This document shows positions 8,684 to 16,122 of a stretch of DNA of 64,000 nucleotides, one piece after another (within the stretch, counting starts at the first letter, position 1; each line of letters begins with the position of its first letter). The notes beneath the pieces were generated by a model that searched no databases, was not told the origin of the DNA, and saw only the letters and a list, made by a program, of their open reading frames with translations. The position numbers were made by a program, and so were the translations under genes. Location: the NCBI RefSeq assembly GCF_004366635.1, contig NZ_SORN01000002.1, positions 310,001 through 374,000 on the forward strand, given 5' to 3'. This DNA comes from Roseinatronobacter bogoriensis DSM 18756 (GTDB lineage Bacteria; Pseudomonadota; Alphaproteobacteria; Rhodobacterales; Rhodobacteraceae).

Positions 8684-9463
8684 TTACGCTTCAGTCGACT
8701 CGACGCCAGCTTCGGCCAGAACTTCCTCGACCGGAGTTTCTTCCAAAGCGCCAAGGTCGATGCCTGCTGCACCCATCTGTGCGCTCATCCCATCAAGGGC
8801 CGCACGCGCCGCCAGATCGCAATATAGCGCAATCGCGCGTGCCGCGTCGTCATTGCCGGGGATGATGTAATCCACACCCTCGGGCGGGCAATTGGTGTCA
8901 ACCACAGCAACAACCGGAATGCCCAGCTTCTTGGCTTCCAGAATGGCCAGATCTTCCTTGTTGACGTCGATCACGAAGATCAGGCTGGGAAGGCCGCCCA
9001 TGTCGCGGATACCACCAAGCGAAGCTTGCAGTTTTGCCTGCTCGCGCTCCATGCCAAGACGCTCTTTCTTGGTCAGGCCCTCTGCGCCGCTTTCCAGCTG
9101 CTCGTCAATCGCCTTCAGGCGCTGGATCGACTGTGACACTGTCTTCCAGTTGGTCAGCGTGCCGCCCAGCCAGCGGTGATTCATGTAAAACTGCGCCGAA
9201 CGCTCGGCTGCATCTGCAATCGACTTGGCCGCTTGGCGCTTGGTGCCAACAAACAGGATGCTGCCGCCCTTGGCAACAGTTTCGCGAATGACATTCAGCG
9301 CTGCGTCCAGCATCGGCAGCGTCTGTGTCAGGTCGAGGATGTGAATGCCATTGCGCTCGCCGTAGATATACGGGGCCATGCGCGGGTTCCAGCGTTGTGT
9401 CTGGTGGCCGAAGTGAACGCCAGCTTCCAAAAGCTGACGCAACGTGAATTCAGGAAGCGCCAT
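8684..9463 (-). CDS. rpsB: 30S ribosomal protein S2
   Basis: Binds late on the small subunit near the S1 site. Protein begins MALPEFTLRQLLEAGVHFGHQ, the standard bacterial S2 start, and carries 'NPRMAPYIYGERNGIHILDL' and 'LPSLIFVIDVNKEDLAILEA'. A good ribosome site (GGAAAGGAAAACGAT) precedes the ATG at 9463; a reading extended to 9505 would add 14 unconserved residues. The C-terminus has an acidic alphaproteobacterial tail. 259 residues. First gene of the rpsB-tsf operon. Confidence 0.97.
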   Translation of the reverse strand: MALPEFTLRQLLEAGVHFGHQTQRWNPRMAPYIYGERNGIHILDLTQTLPMLDAALNVIRETVAKGGSILFVGTKRQAAKSIADAAERSAQFYMNHRWLGGTLTNWKTVSQSIQRLKAIDEQLESGAEGLTKKERLGMEREQAKLQASLGGIRDMGGLPSLIFVIDVNKEDLAILEAKKLGIPVVAVVDTNCPPEGVDYIIPGNDDAARAIALYCDLAARAALDGMSAQMGAAGIDLGALEETPVEEVLAEAGVESTEA

Positions 9464-9594
9464 ATCGTTTTCCTTTCCGGTTTGCGCCTGAGCAGAGGAT
9501 TTCAAGGCTCTCGCCTCAACCGGTGGACCTGCGGGGTCTGTCTGTCCTGCAAGCCCGGCCTCTGCCTGTGAAGTGCGGCTGCCTTAGCGCCTGT

Positions 9595-9623
9595 TGTGCA
9601 GGGATGCAAGACAGTTTTGTCAA
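9595..9623 (-). promoter_or_regulatory. candidate promoter of rpsB-tsf
   Basis: On the minus strand TTGACA (complement of 9618-9623) is an exact -35 consensus, with a 17-bp spacer to TGCACA (complement of 9595-9600) as a weak -10. This gives an rpsB leader of about 125 nt, long enough to hold an S2 autoregulatory fold, though I cannot demonstrate one. Confidence 0.4.
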
Positions 9624-9703
9624 TGCCCTGCCCAAATGCGCCAGCAGCCTTGATCTAGCATGATGGGCCAGCGGCACCGCGTGTCCCGGTTTTTCAGCAA
9701 TCC

Positions 9704-9754
9704 AATGCCGTCACGCGGTAAATGCCGTCACGCGGTAAATGCCGTCACGCGGTA
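9704..9754. repeat. three exact tandem copies of a 17-bp unit at the deoD stop
   Basis: The unit AATGCCGTCACGCGGTA occurs at 9704-9720, 9721-9737 and 9738-9754 without mismatch. The last copy contains the deoD stop codon (minus-strand TGA at 9745-9747), so the two extra copies are untranslated duplications of the gene's end. Confidence 0.9.
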
Positions 9755-10452
9755 AAGGCAGCCTCCAGCGCCAGTTCGATCATATCTCCGAAGCTCTGCT
9801 CGCGCTCTTGTGCAGACAAGGCCTCATAACTCAGAAGATGGTCCGACATGGTCAGCACTGCCAGCGCCCGCACGCCAAATCGCGCCGCAACGGCATAGAG
9901 TTCTGCGGCTTCCATTTCGACGCACAAAACGCCGTGGCGTTGCATGATCTCTGTCAGGTCCGCGCGTTCATCGTAGAACACATCCGAGGAATAGACATTG
10001 CCGACATGGGCGCGCAGGCCGTGCGATTGCGCGACAGAATGCGCGGCCTGTAACAGCCCGAAATCGGCACAAGGGGCGAAATTCAATTCCCGAAATATGC
10101 CGCGCGACGGCATTGTGACCGTGGTGCAGGCCTGTGCCAGAACAATATCCCGAATCCCGACACTGTGCTGCATGGCCCCGGCAGAGCCCACACGGATCAG
10201 GGTTTTTGCGGCATAATCGCGGATCAGCTCATTGGCATAGATCGACGCTGATGCCATGCCCATGCCAGAGCCATGTATCGTCACCCGCTGCCCGCGCCAT
10301 GTGCCGGTGAACCCTAGCATCCCGCGCACCTGATTGACGCACACGACATCGTCCAGAAAATTTTCAGCGGCCCATCTGGCGCGCAAGGGGTCCCCCGGCA
10401 TGAGAACAGTTTCGGCAATCTGGCCCGGTTCAGCCCCGATATGAATGGTCAT
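9745..10452 (-). CDS. deoD: purine-nucleoside phosphorylase, DeoD type
   Basis: Phosphorolysis of purine (deoxy)nucleosides to base plus (deoxy)ribose-1-phosphate in purine salvage. The start 'IHIGAEPGQIAETVLMPGDPLRA', 'GSGMGMASASIYANEL', 'RVGSAGAM' and the nucleoside-binding 'VEMEAAELYAVA' are characteristic of the hexameric bacterial enzyme. The active-site aspartate lies in 'TMSDHLL'. 235 residues, full length. Divergent from hisB with about 100 bp between starts. A 17-bp tandem triplication covers its stop codon. Confidence 0.95.
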   Translation of the reverse strand: MTIHIGAEPGQIAETVLMPGDPLRARWAAENFLDDVVCVNQVRGMLGFTGTWRGQRVTIHGSGMGMASASIYANELIRDYAAKTLIRVGSAGAMQHSVGIRDIVLAQACTTVTMPSRGIFRELNFAPCADFGLLQAAHSVAQSHGLRAHVGNVYSSDVFYDERADLTEIMQRHGVLCVEMEAAELYAVAARFGVRALAVLTMSDHLLSYEALSAQEREQSFGDMIELALEAAFTA

Positions 10453-10549
10453 CTGCGTCCCCTTTGTGTTTCAGCGCGCAGATTGCCCCCTTCCCCCGCG
10501 CGACGCAAGCGCCTATACCTCGGCGCGGAAAACCGCCAAGGAAAGCCCG

Positions 10550-11137
10550 ATGCGCACAGCCAAGATTACCCGCAAGACCCATGAAACCGACATTACGGTT
10601 GAAATCGATCTGGACGGCACTGGCAGCTATGATTGTCAGACCGGGGTGGGTTTTTTCGACCATATGATGGACCAGCTTGCACGCCATTCGCTGATCGACA
10701 TTGCGTTGCGCGCGACAGGTGATCTGCATATCGACGACCACCACACGGTCGAGGATTGCGGGATTGCACTTGGGCAGGCGCTGGCGCAGGCGCTGGGTGA
10801 CAAGCGCGGCATCCGGCGCTACGGCGCATGCAATCTGCCGATGGATGACGCACAGATTGCCTGTGCGCTGGACCTGTCAGGCCGCCCGTATCTGGTCTGG
10901 AATGTCGATTTCCCGACCGCGAAAATCGGGACGTTCGACACTGAACTGGTACGCGAATTCTTTCAGGCGCTGGCCACACATGGCGGGATCACCCTGCATA
11001 TCGACAAGCTGCACGGCTTCAATTCACATCACATCGCAGAAGCAGCCTTCAAGGCGGTGGCGCGAGCATTGCGCACGGCTGTCGAAACGGACCCGCGCAA
11101 GGGCGATGCCATCCCTTCGACCAAAGGAGCGCTCTGA
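10550..11137 (+). CDS. hisB: imidazoleglycerol-phosphate dehydratase
   Basis: Dehydrates imidazoleglycerol phosphate to imidazole-acetol phosphate in histidine synthesis. Both metal-binding HHxxE motifs are visible ('DDHHTVEDCGIALG' and 'SHHIAEAAFKA'), as is 'GVGFFDHMMDQLARHS'. It is the short monofunctional form (195 residues) without a phosphatase domain. The ATG at 10550 follows AAGGAAAG; the in-frame extension back to 10445 overlaps the deoD start region and is unlikely. hisH follows after 4 bp. Confidence 0.95.
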   Translation: MRTAKITRKTHETDITVEIDLDGTGSYDCQTGVGFFDHMMDQLARHSLIDIALRATGDLHIDDHHTVEDCGIALGQALAQALGDKRGIRRYGACNLPMDDAQIACALDLSGRPYLVWNVDFPTAKIGTFDTELVREFFQALATHGGITLHIDKLHGFNSHHIAEAAFKAVARALRTAVETDPRKGDAIPSTKGAL

Positions 11138-11141
11138 TCAG

Positions 11142-11780
11142 ATGCTGACAGTTCTGGTCGATTACGACAGCGGAAACCTGCATTCCGCCAGCAAGGCCTT
11201 TCAACGCATGGCGCAGGAGGTTGGCGGCGGCGATGTTCTGGTCAGTTCCCGCGCCGAAGATGTGGCCCGTGCGGACCGGATCGTGTTGCCCGGGGACGGC
11301 GCCTTTCCTGCCTGCCGCCGCGCATTGGGCGCGGTGGATGGGATGGTGCAGGCGCTGGAAGAAGCAGTGCAGCAGCGCGCCGTGCCTTTCATGGGCATCT
11401 GCGTGGGCATGCAGATGCTGGCCACGCTCGGGCGCGAATATGACGATGTGGCCGGACTGGACTGGATTGGCGGCGAGGTTGTGCGTATCACGCCGCAAGA
11501 CAGGGCGCTGAAAGTGCCGCATATGGGCTGGAATGATCTGGTGATTGACCGCGCGCATCCTGTTCTGGACGGGATTGCCAGTGGCGACCATGCCTATTTC
11601 GTGCATTCCTACCACTTCCTTGTGGCCGATCCCGCAGATCTGGTGGCGCATGTCGACTATGCTGGCCCCGTGACAGCAATCGTGGCGCGCGATACGATTA
11701 TAGGAATGCAGTTCCACCCCGAGAAATCGCAAGCCGCAGGGTTGCGGATGATTGCGAATTTTCTGACCTGGGCGCCATGA
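11142..11780 (+). CDS. hisH: imidazole glycerol phosphate synthase subunit HisH
   Basis: Glutamine amidotransferase subunit that supplies ammonia to HisF. A 212-residue class-I amidotransferase with the nucleophile cysteine in 'FMGICVGMQMLA' and the His/Glu pair in 'GMQFHPEKSQAAG'; 'VLPGDGAF' is the usual N-terminal loop. Start at ATG 11142, with AAAGGAG at 11122-11128. HisF and HisA are not in the window downstream; a GC-rich hairpin follows the stop. Confidence 0.95.
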   Translation: MLTVLVDYDSGNLHSASKAFQRMAQEVGGGDVLVSSRAEDVARADRIVLPGDGAFPACRRALGAVDGMVQALEEAVQQRAVPFMGICVGMQMLATLGREYDDVAGLDWIGGEVVRITPQDRALKVPHMGWNDLVIDRAHPVLDGIASGDHAYFVHSYHFLVADPADLVAHVDYAGPVTAIVARDTIIGMQFHPEKSQAAGLRMIANFLTWAP

Positions 11781-11787
11781 ATACACC

Positions 11788-11806
11788 CCGGGGGCTTTGC
11801 CCCCGG
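11788..11806 (+). terminator. GC-rich hairpin after hisH
   Basis: CCGGGGGC (11788-11795), loop TTT, GCCCCCGG (11799-11806). There is no T-run directly after it; instead 'ACCCCCAGGATATTTGGACAA' follows. This pairing of GC hairpin and TATTT element resembles other gene ends in this window. Confidence 0.5.
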
Positions 11807-11813
11807 ACCCCCA

Positions 11814-11834
11814 GGATATTTGGACAAGGATGAA
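11814..11834 (+). repeat. intergenic TATTT...CAAG element, divergent copy
   Basis: GGATATTTGGACAAGGATGAA resembles the 24-nt element at 1351, 17272 and 62383 with one base missing and several changes. It ends just before the rluB start and supplies the AAGGA ribosome-binding site. Confidence 0.35.
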
Positions 11835-11840
11835 AGACGC

Positions 11841-12743
11841 ATGGTCAAGTCAGACACGAGCGGCGCGCCGAAACCTTCCGGCGATCGTATTGCAAAGGTT
11901 CTGGCGCGTGCGGGCGTGGCCTCGCGCAGGCAGGCCGAGATCCTGATTGTCGAGGGGCGGGTTTCAGTCAATGGCAAGCGTATCGACAGCCCCGCGCTGA
12001 ATGTGACGCCAGAAGACCGGATCACGGTGGATGGCAAACCCCTGCGCGCGCCAGAGCCGGCGCGCCTATGGCTGTATCATAAGCCACTGGGTCTTGTGAC
12101 CACGACACGCGATGATGAAGGGCGACCCACAGTATTTGACAACCTGCCGGAGGGATTGCCGCGTGTTGTCTCTGTTGGTCGGTTGGACCTGAATTCGGAA
12201 GGGCTGTTGCTGCTGACCAATGATGGCGCGCTCAAGCGCAAGCTGGAACTGCCCAGCACGGGCTGGTTGCGCCGGTATCGTGTGCGGGTCAATGGCGCGC
12301 CCACAGACGACATGCTGGCCCCGCTGCGTGATGGCGTGGTCATCGAGGGCGAACGGTTTCAGCCCATGATCGTCTCGATCGACCGGCAGCAAGGGGCGAA
12401 TGCCTGGCTGACGATCGGCATCCGTGAAGGCCGCAACAGGGAGATTCGGCGCGCGCTGTCGCAGGTTGGGCTGAGCGTGAACCGGCTGATACGCATCAGC
12501 TATGGGCCCTTTCAGCTGGGGACTTTGGCCAAAGGTGCGGTTGAGGAGGTCAAGGCGCGGGTGTTGCGCGAGCAACTGGGCCAGTCGAATGACACCTCAC
12601 AACAGGGCGATGGTCCCAAGCCCAAAGGGCGGACAAGACCCGGCCCTGCGCCGATCCGCAGTGGCAAGCCCCGGAAAGACGCCCCGGAAGGCGCGAGTGC
12701 AGCAAAACGCCCGTCGCGTAGCCGGACGGGGCGCAAAAGCTGA
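11841..12743 (+). CDS. rluB: 23S rRNA pseudouridine synthase, RsuA/RluB family
   Basis: Isomerises a uridine in 23S rRNA (position 2605 in E. coli for RluB). Order: an S4 RNA-binding domain at about residues 15-62 ('RIAKVLARAGVASRRQAE'), then the catalytic domain with the Asp of 'GRLDLNSEGLLLLTNDG' and 'REGRNREIRRALSQVGLSVNRLIRI'. The last 60 or so residues form a basic Pro/Lys/Arg tail, often seen in RluB. I start at the ATG 11841; the TTG at 11820 lies in an intergenic element. RluB fits better than RsuA or RluE because of the tail. 300 residues. Confidence 0.85.
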   Translation: MVKSDTSGAPKPSGDRIAKVLARAGVASRRQAEILIVEGRVSVNGKRIDSPALNVTPEDRITVDGKPLRAPEPARLWLYHKPLGLVTTTRDDEGRPTVFDNLPEGLPRVVSVGRLDLNSEGLLLLTNDGALKRKLELPSTGWLRRYRVRVNGAPTDDMLAPLRDGVVIEGERFQPMIVSIDRQQGANAWLTIGIREGRNREIRRALSQVGLSVNRLIRISYGPFQLGTLAKGAVEEVKARVLREQLGQSNDTSQQGDGPKPKGRTRPGPAPIRSGKPRKDAPEGASAAKRPSRSRTGRKS

Positions 12744-12749
12744 TCAGCA

Positions 12750-12776
12750 CGCCACACCGCACGGGATATTGTGGCG
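12750..12776 (+). terminator. stem-loop downstream of rluB
   Basis: CGCCACA (12750-12756) pairs with TGTGGCG (12770-12776) around a 13-nt loop, seven bases after the rluB stop. No T-run follows. It separates rluB from the next transcription unit. Confidence 0.35.
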
Positions 12777-12843
12777 GGTTGCTGCCTTTGTGGCGCGCGC
12801 GCAGACAATGTTTCGTCCAAGGTCTCTTCAAAACGACTTCGAG

Positions 12844-12873
12844 TTGACATATACCTTGTGCATTAACGATGTA
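12844..12873 (+). promoter_or_regulatory. candidate promoter of the XpaC/TelA cluster
   Basis: An exact TTGACA at 12844-12849 is followed after 18 bp by GATGTA (12868-12873), a weak -10. Transcription would begin close to the ribosome site CGGAG at 12876-12880, leaving a very short leader before the 26-residue peptide. Confidence 0.45.
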
Positions 12874-12889
12874 TTCGGAGTGATTGCGC

Positions 12890-12970
12890 ATGACGACCAC
12901 AGGGTTACAGAAGATTTCCTTTACCCTGTTGGTGGCATTGGTGATTTATGTCGCGATAGTCGGGGGCTAG
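12890..12970 (+). CDS. 26-residue single-pass membrane peptide
   Basis: An uncalled small gene: ATG at 12890, TAG at 12968-12970, giving MTTTGLQKISFTLLVALVIY plus VAIVGG. A ribosome-binding site CGGAG lies nine bases before the start, and the same 'ATTCGGAG' context precedes the L,D-transpeptidase genes at 40317 and 41067. Residues 8-25 form one hydrophobic helix. The next gene (XpaC-like) starts three bases after its stop, so it is probably translated as the first cistron of the cluster. I recognise no family; the call rests on start context, spacing and helix only. Confidence 0.5.
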   Translation: MTTTGLQKISFTLLVALVIYVAIVGG

Positions 12971-12973
12971 GGG

Positions 12974-13840
12974 ATGAGCCAGCGTTTCAGCGGGCGCTAC
13001 AGCCCGAATGCCGCAAACCAGCCCAATCGGGCAGCAATAGCACGGCCGCATCCTGTCGGCGCGCGGGTGAATATCCTGTTTGTTCTGCCCTTTGCGTTTG
13101 CCATCCGCGCGTTTTTTCAAGACCCGACGGGCCTGGCGCTGAACCTTGCAGCCTTCGGCTGCCTGCTGCTCTGTGCCTGGCTGACCCGTGAAGGCGTGCT
13201 GGCGCAGGCCGCCTATGACGCGCGCAAAGTGGCGCGCAAACCCGCCATTCCCCGCAAGATTTTCGGGGCTGTGCTGATGGGCGCGGGGCTGGGACTGGCC
13301 GCCCTGACCGGCGGTGTGGTGCCTGCCGTGATCCTCGGCGCGCTTGGCGCTGTTCTGCATCTGGGGGCGTTTGGCCCCGACCCATTGCGCGACAAGGGCA
13401 TGGAGGGGATCGACACGTTCCAGACGGACCGCGCTGCACATGCCATTGAGGAAGCCGAGAACAACCTGAATGAAATGACCAGCGCAATCAAGCGCAGTGG
13501 CGACCGCGCGCTTGCCCGCCGGGTCGAGAGCTTTGCAGCCAATATCCGCCCGCTGTTTCGTGTTATCGAGAATGACCCCCGCAGACTGAATTCCGCACGC
13601 CGGTATCTGGGCATCTATCTGGTCGGCGCGCGCGATGCGACAGTGAAATTTGCGGATATTTACGCACGCAACCAGGACAGTGCTGCCCGCGTTGAATATG
13701 AGGCGCTGCTTGATGACCTCGAAAGCCGGTTCGCGTTGAGGCGCGACGCTTTGCTGGCAGATGATAGGACCGCGCTTGATATCGAAATCGAGGTATTGCG
13801 CGAACGTCTGGAACGCGAAGGGCTGCGAACGGGCGGCTGA
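12974..13840 (+). CDS. XpaC-like membrane protein (5-bromo-4-chloroindolyl phosphate hydrolysis family)
   Basis: A 288-residue protein: a basic cytoplasmic start, hydrophobic segments at about residues 32-48, 53-70, 97-115 and 117-132, then a roughly 150-residue helical, highly charged cytoplasmic part beginning 'IDTFQTDRAAHAIEEAENNLNEM'. This order, and a TelA gene immediately downstream, matches the XpaC family. The family name comes from an indirect phenotype; hydrolase activity is not established and no catalytic motif is visible. It most likely works with TelA at the membrane. Family assignment is good, function unknown. Confidence 0.75.
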   Translation: MSQRFSGRYSPNAANQPNRAAIARPHPVGARVNILFVLPFAFAIRAFFQDPTGLALNLAAFGCLLLCAWLTREGVLAQAAYDARKVARKPAIPRKIFGAVLMGAGLGLAALTGGVVPAVILGALGAVLHLGAFGPDPLRDKGMEGIDTFQTDRAAHAIEEAENNLNEMTSAIKRSGDRALARRVESFAANIRPLFRVIENDPRRLNSARRYLGIYLVGARDATVKFADIYARNQDSAARVEYEALLDDLESRFALRRDALLADDRTALDIEIEVLRERLEREGLRTGG

Positions 13841-13884
13841 AACATCGGAATTGACACAGAACAGTTAACACAGAGGGATTATCA

Positions 13885-15063
13885 ATGTCGCAGAAACTCC
13901 GTGAGCAAGCCGAAGCCTTGACACAAGAAATCAACGCGGTTGTCGACACGTCATTGGCAGATCCCTCAGCGGAACTGGTGGTGCTGGACGCTGCGTCCGA
14001 TCATGATGCCACAGTCATAAATAGCCGCATGGCCGAGATCGACATGTCGCAAACCAGTTCGATTATCGGTTTCGGTGCGCGTGCGCAGATGGATTTGCAA
14101 GAGATCAGTCAGTCGATGCTGGCCGATGTGAAGAACAAGGACCTTGGCCCTGCCGGAGATGGCTTGCGCGAAATGGTCACAACTTTACGCGGTTTTTCGG
14201 TCAGCGAACTGGACACGCGGCGCAAGCGCAGCTGGTGGGAACGCCTGACCGGCAAAGCGGCCCCGCTGGCCAAGTTTCAGGAACGCTATTCAACTGTGCA
14301 AGGCCAGATCGACCGGATAACCGGCAATCTTCTGACGCATGAGACAACGCTGCTGAAAGATATCAAGGCACTCGACAAACTCTATGAAAAGACGCTGGAA
14401 TTCTATCACGAACTGGCGCTTTACATCGCGGCTGGAGAGGCGAAGCTCAAGGAGCTGGATGCCAAGGATATTCCCGCCAAACAGGCCGAGGTTGAGGCCG
14501 CGCCCGAGAATGATCAGGTGCTCAAGGCACAGGAGTTGCGCGACCTGCGCGCCGCGCGCGATGATCTGGAACGCCGGGTGCATGACCTGAAACTGACACG
14601 GCAGGTAACGATGCAATCACTGCCCTCGATCCGGCTGGTGCAGGAAAACGACAAGTCGCTGGTGACCAAGATCAATTCAACCTTGGTCAATACTGTGCCA
14701 CTTTGGGAAACGCAGCTTGCTCAGGCCCTGACCATCCAGCGTTCGCGCGAAGCGGCGCAGGCCGTGCGCGCCGCGAATGACCTGACCAACGAGTTGCTGA
14801 CCTCAAATGCAGATAACCTGCGCAGCGCAAATCGGGAAGTCCGTGAAGAGGTCGAACGGGGTGTGTTCGATATCGAGGCGGTGAAGAAGGCAAATGACAC
14901 CCTTATCGCCACGATTGAGGACAGTTTGCAGATTGCAGATGCCGGGCGTGCGAAACGTGCCGAGGCAGAGGCGGAACTGGTCAAGATGGAAGCCGAGCTG
15001 CGCCAATCCCTGTCATCTGCACGCGCACGTGGCGACGATGGCGCAAACCGCACTGACGTGTGA
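13885..15063 (+). CDS. TelA-like toxic-anion-resistance family protein
   Basis: A 392-residue soluble, almost entirely alpha-helical protein with long charged stretches typical of coiled coils. The segments 'SIIGFGARAQMDLQEISQSMLADVKNKDLGPAGDGL', 'WWERLTGKAAPLAKFQERYSTVQGQIDRI' and 'MQSLPSIRLVQENDKSLVTKI' (cited here as landmarks) are the family signature. Members are reported in tellurite and other stress loci; a biochemical role is not known. It lies 44 bp after the XpaC-like gene, and the next gene starts 5 bp beyond its stop. Partnership with XpaC is a recurrent gene context. Confidence 0.85.
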   Translation: MSQKLREQAEALTQEINAVVDTSLADPSAELVVLDAASDHDATVINSRMAEIDMSQTSSIIGFGARAQMDLQEISQSMLADVKNKDLGPAGDGLREMVTTLRGFSVSELDTRRKRSWWERLTGKAAPLAKFQERYSTVQGQIDRITGNLLTHETTLLKDIKALDKLYEKTLEFYHELALYIAAGEAKLKELDAKDIPAKQAEVEAAPENDQVLKAQELRDLRAARDDLERRVHDLKLTRQVTMQSLPSIRLVQENDKSLVTKINSTLVNTVPLWETQLAQALTIQRSREAAQAVRAANDLTNELLTSNADNLRSANREVREEVERGVFDIEAVKKANDTLIATIEDSLQIADAGRAKRAEAEAELVKMEAELRQSLSSARARGDDGANRTDV

Positions 15064-15067
15064 ACTG

Positions 15068-16078
15068 ATGCAAGAAACCCGGTCAATATTTGCCCTGCCC
15101 CTGCCACCGCGCGCATGTCAGACACGCCACGCGGTGACGGGGCGAATATTGGCCCTGGCCGCCGGTCTGTGTGTAGTGGGCTGCACATGGATGCCCCAGA
15201 GCATGGAGACGGCAAGACCCGCCGCAGTCACCGCACCTGTCGCGCCACCAGAACGCGCGCAGATCGACATCACCACCCCGACAGATGATGTGACCGCATA
15301 TTTTGCCGCCCTGGAGCAGCGCCGCCTTGGGGACGGGTTACTGCGCAGCGAACCCAACCCACGCGACCTGCCCTATTCCGCGCGTGACCTTGAAGAGATG
15401 TTCGTCAAGATCGCGCTCTACGAAGAATACAGCTTTTCTGGCAACCGTATCATCGAACGCGCGACCCCAACTGTGCTGCGGCGCTGGCAGGCACCAGTGC
15501 GGATGGCGCTGGATTTTGGCGAGTCTGTCCCCGCTTCGGTGCAAAGATCAGACACAAGTTTTCTGTCAGGCTATGTCAACCGGCTGCAACGGCTGACAGG
15601 ACATCCCGTATCGCTGGTCGAAGGCGATGCAAATTTCCATGTTCTGGTTGTGAATGAAGCAGAGCGCCGCGCCCTGCCCGCGCGACTGTCGCAGTTGGTT
15701 CCGGGGATTGATACGCTCACGCAGCGTCTGATACAGGACCTGCCGCTCAGCGTGTCCTGTCTTGTGCTTGCTTTTTCGCGCAGCGGCACAGATCTTTATA
15801 CCGATGCCATCGCGATCATACGTGCAGAACTGCCGGATCTGTCGCGGCGCGCCTGCTATTATGAAGAATTGGCGCAAGGCATGGGCCTGCCAAATGACAG
15901 CCCACGCGCGCGCCCCTCGCTGTTCAACGACACATCCGAATTCGCGGTGATGACATCACTGGATGAAAACCTGCTGCGCATTCTTTACGATTCGCGCCTG
16001 CGCCCCGGCATGGCCGAGCGCGAAGCCCGCCCCATCGTGCGCCGCATCGCCTCAGAGTTGATGGGCGGCGAAAGTTAG
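15068..16078 (+). CDS. DUF2927 lipoprotein
   Basis: A 336-residue exported protein. A hydrophobic signal 'GRILALAAGLCVVGC' ends in a lipobox with Cys39, so a lipid-anchored periplasmic location is likely. After a Pro/Ala linker the body (about residues 75-330) carries the DUF2927 pattern: 'FVKIALYEEYS', 'LRRWQAPVRMALDFG', 'ANFHVLVV' and a final 'YDSRLRPGMAEREARPIVRRI'. I chose ATG 15068; a GTG at 15134 would give a shorter and neater signal peptide. Peptidase-like activity has been guessed for this domain but I see no clear catalytic motif. It is inserted between telA and the SPFH gene in one unit. Confidence 0.75.
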   Translation: MQETRSIFALPLPPRACQTRHAVTGRILALAAGLCVVGCTWMPQSMETARPAAVTAPVAPPERAQIDITTPTDDVTAYFAALEQRRLGDGLLRSEPNPRDLPYSARDLEEMFVKIALYEEYSFSGNRIIERATPTVLRRWQAPVRMALDFGESVPASVQRSDTSFLSGYVNRLQRLTGHPVSLVEGDANFHVLVVNEAERRALPARLSQLVPGIDTLTQRLIQDLPLSVSCLVLAFSRSGTDLYTDAIAIIRAELPDLSRRACYYEELAQGMGLPNDSPRARPSLFNDTSEFAVMTSLDENLLRILYDSRLRPGMAEREARPIVRRIASELMGGES

Positions 16079-16122
16079 GCAATACTGCCGTTCAATTTGG
16101 TGATCACAACAAAGGTGCCGTC

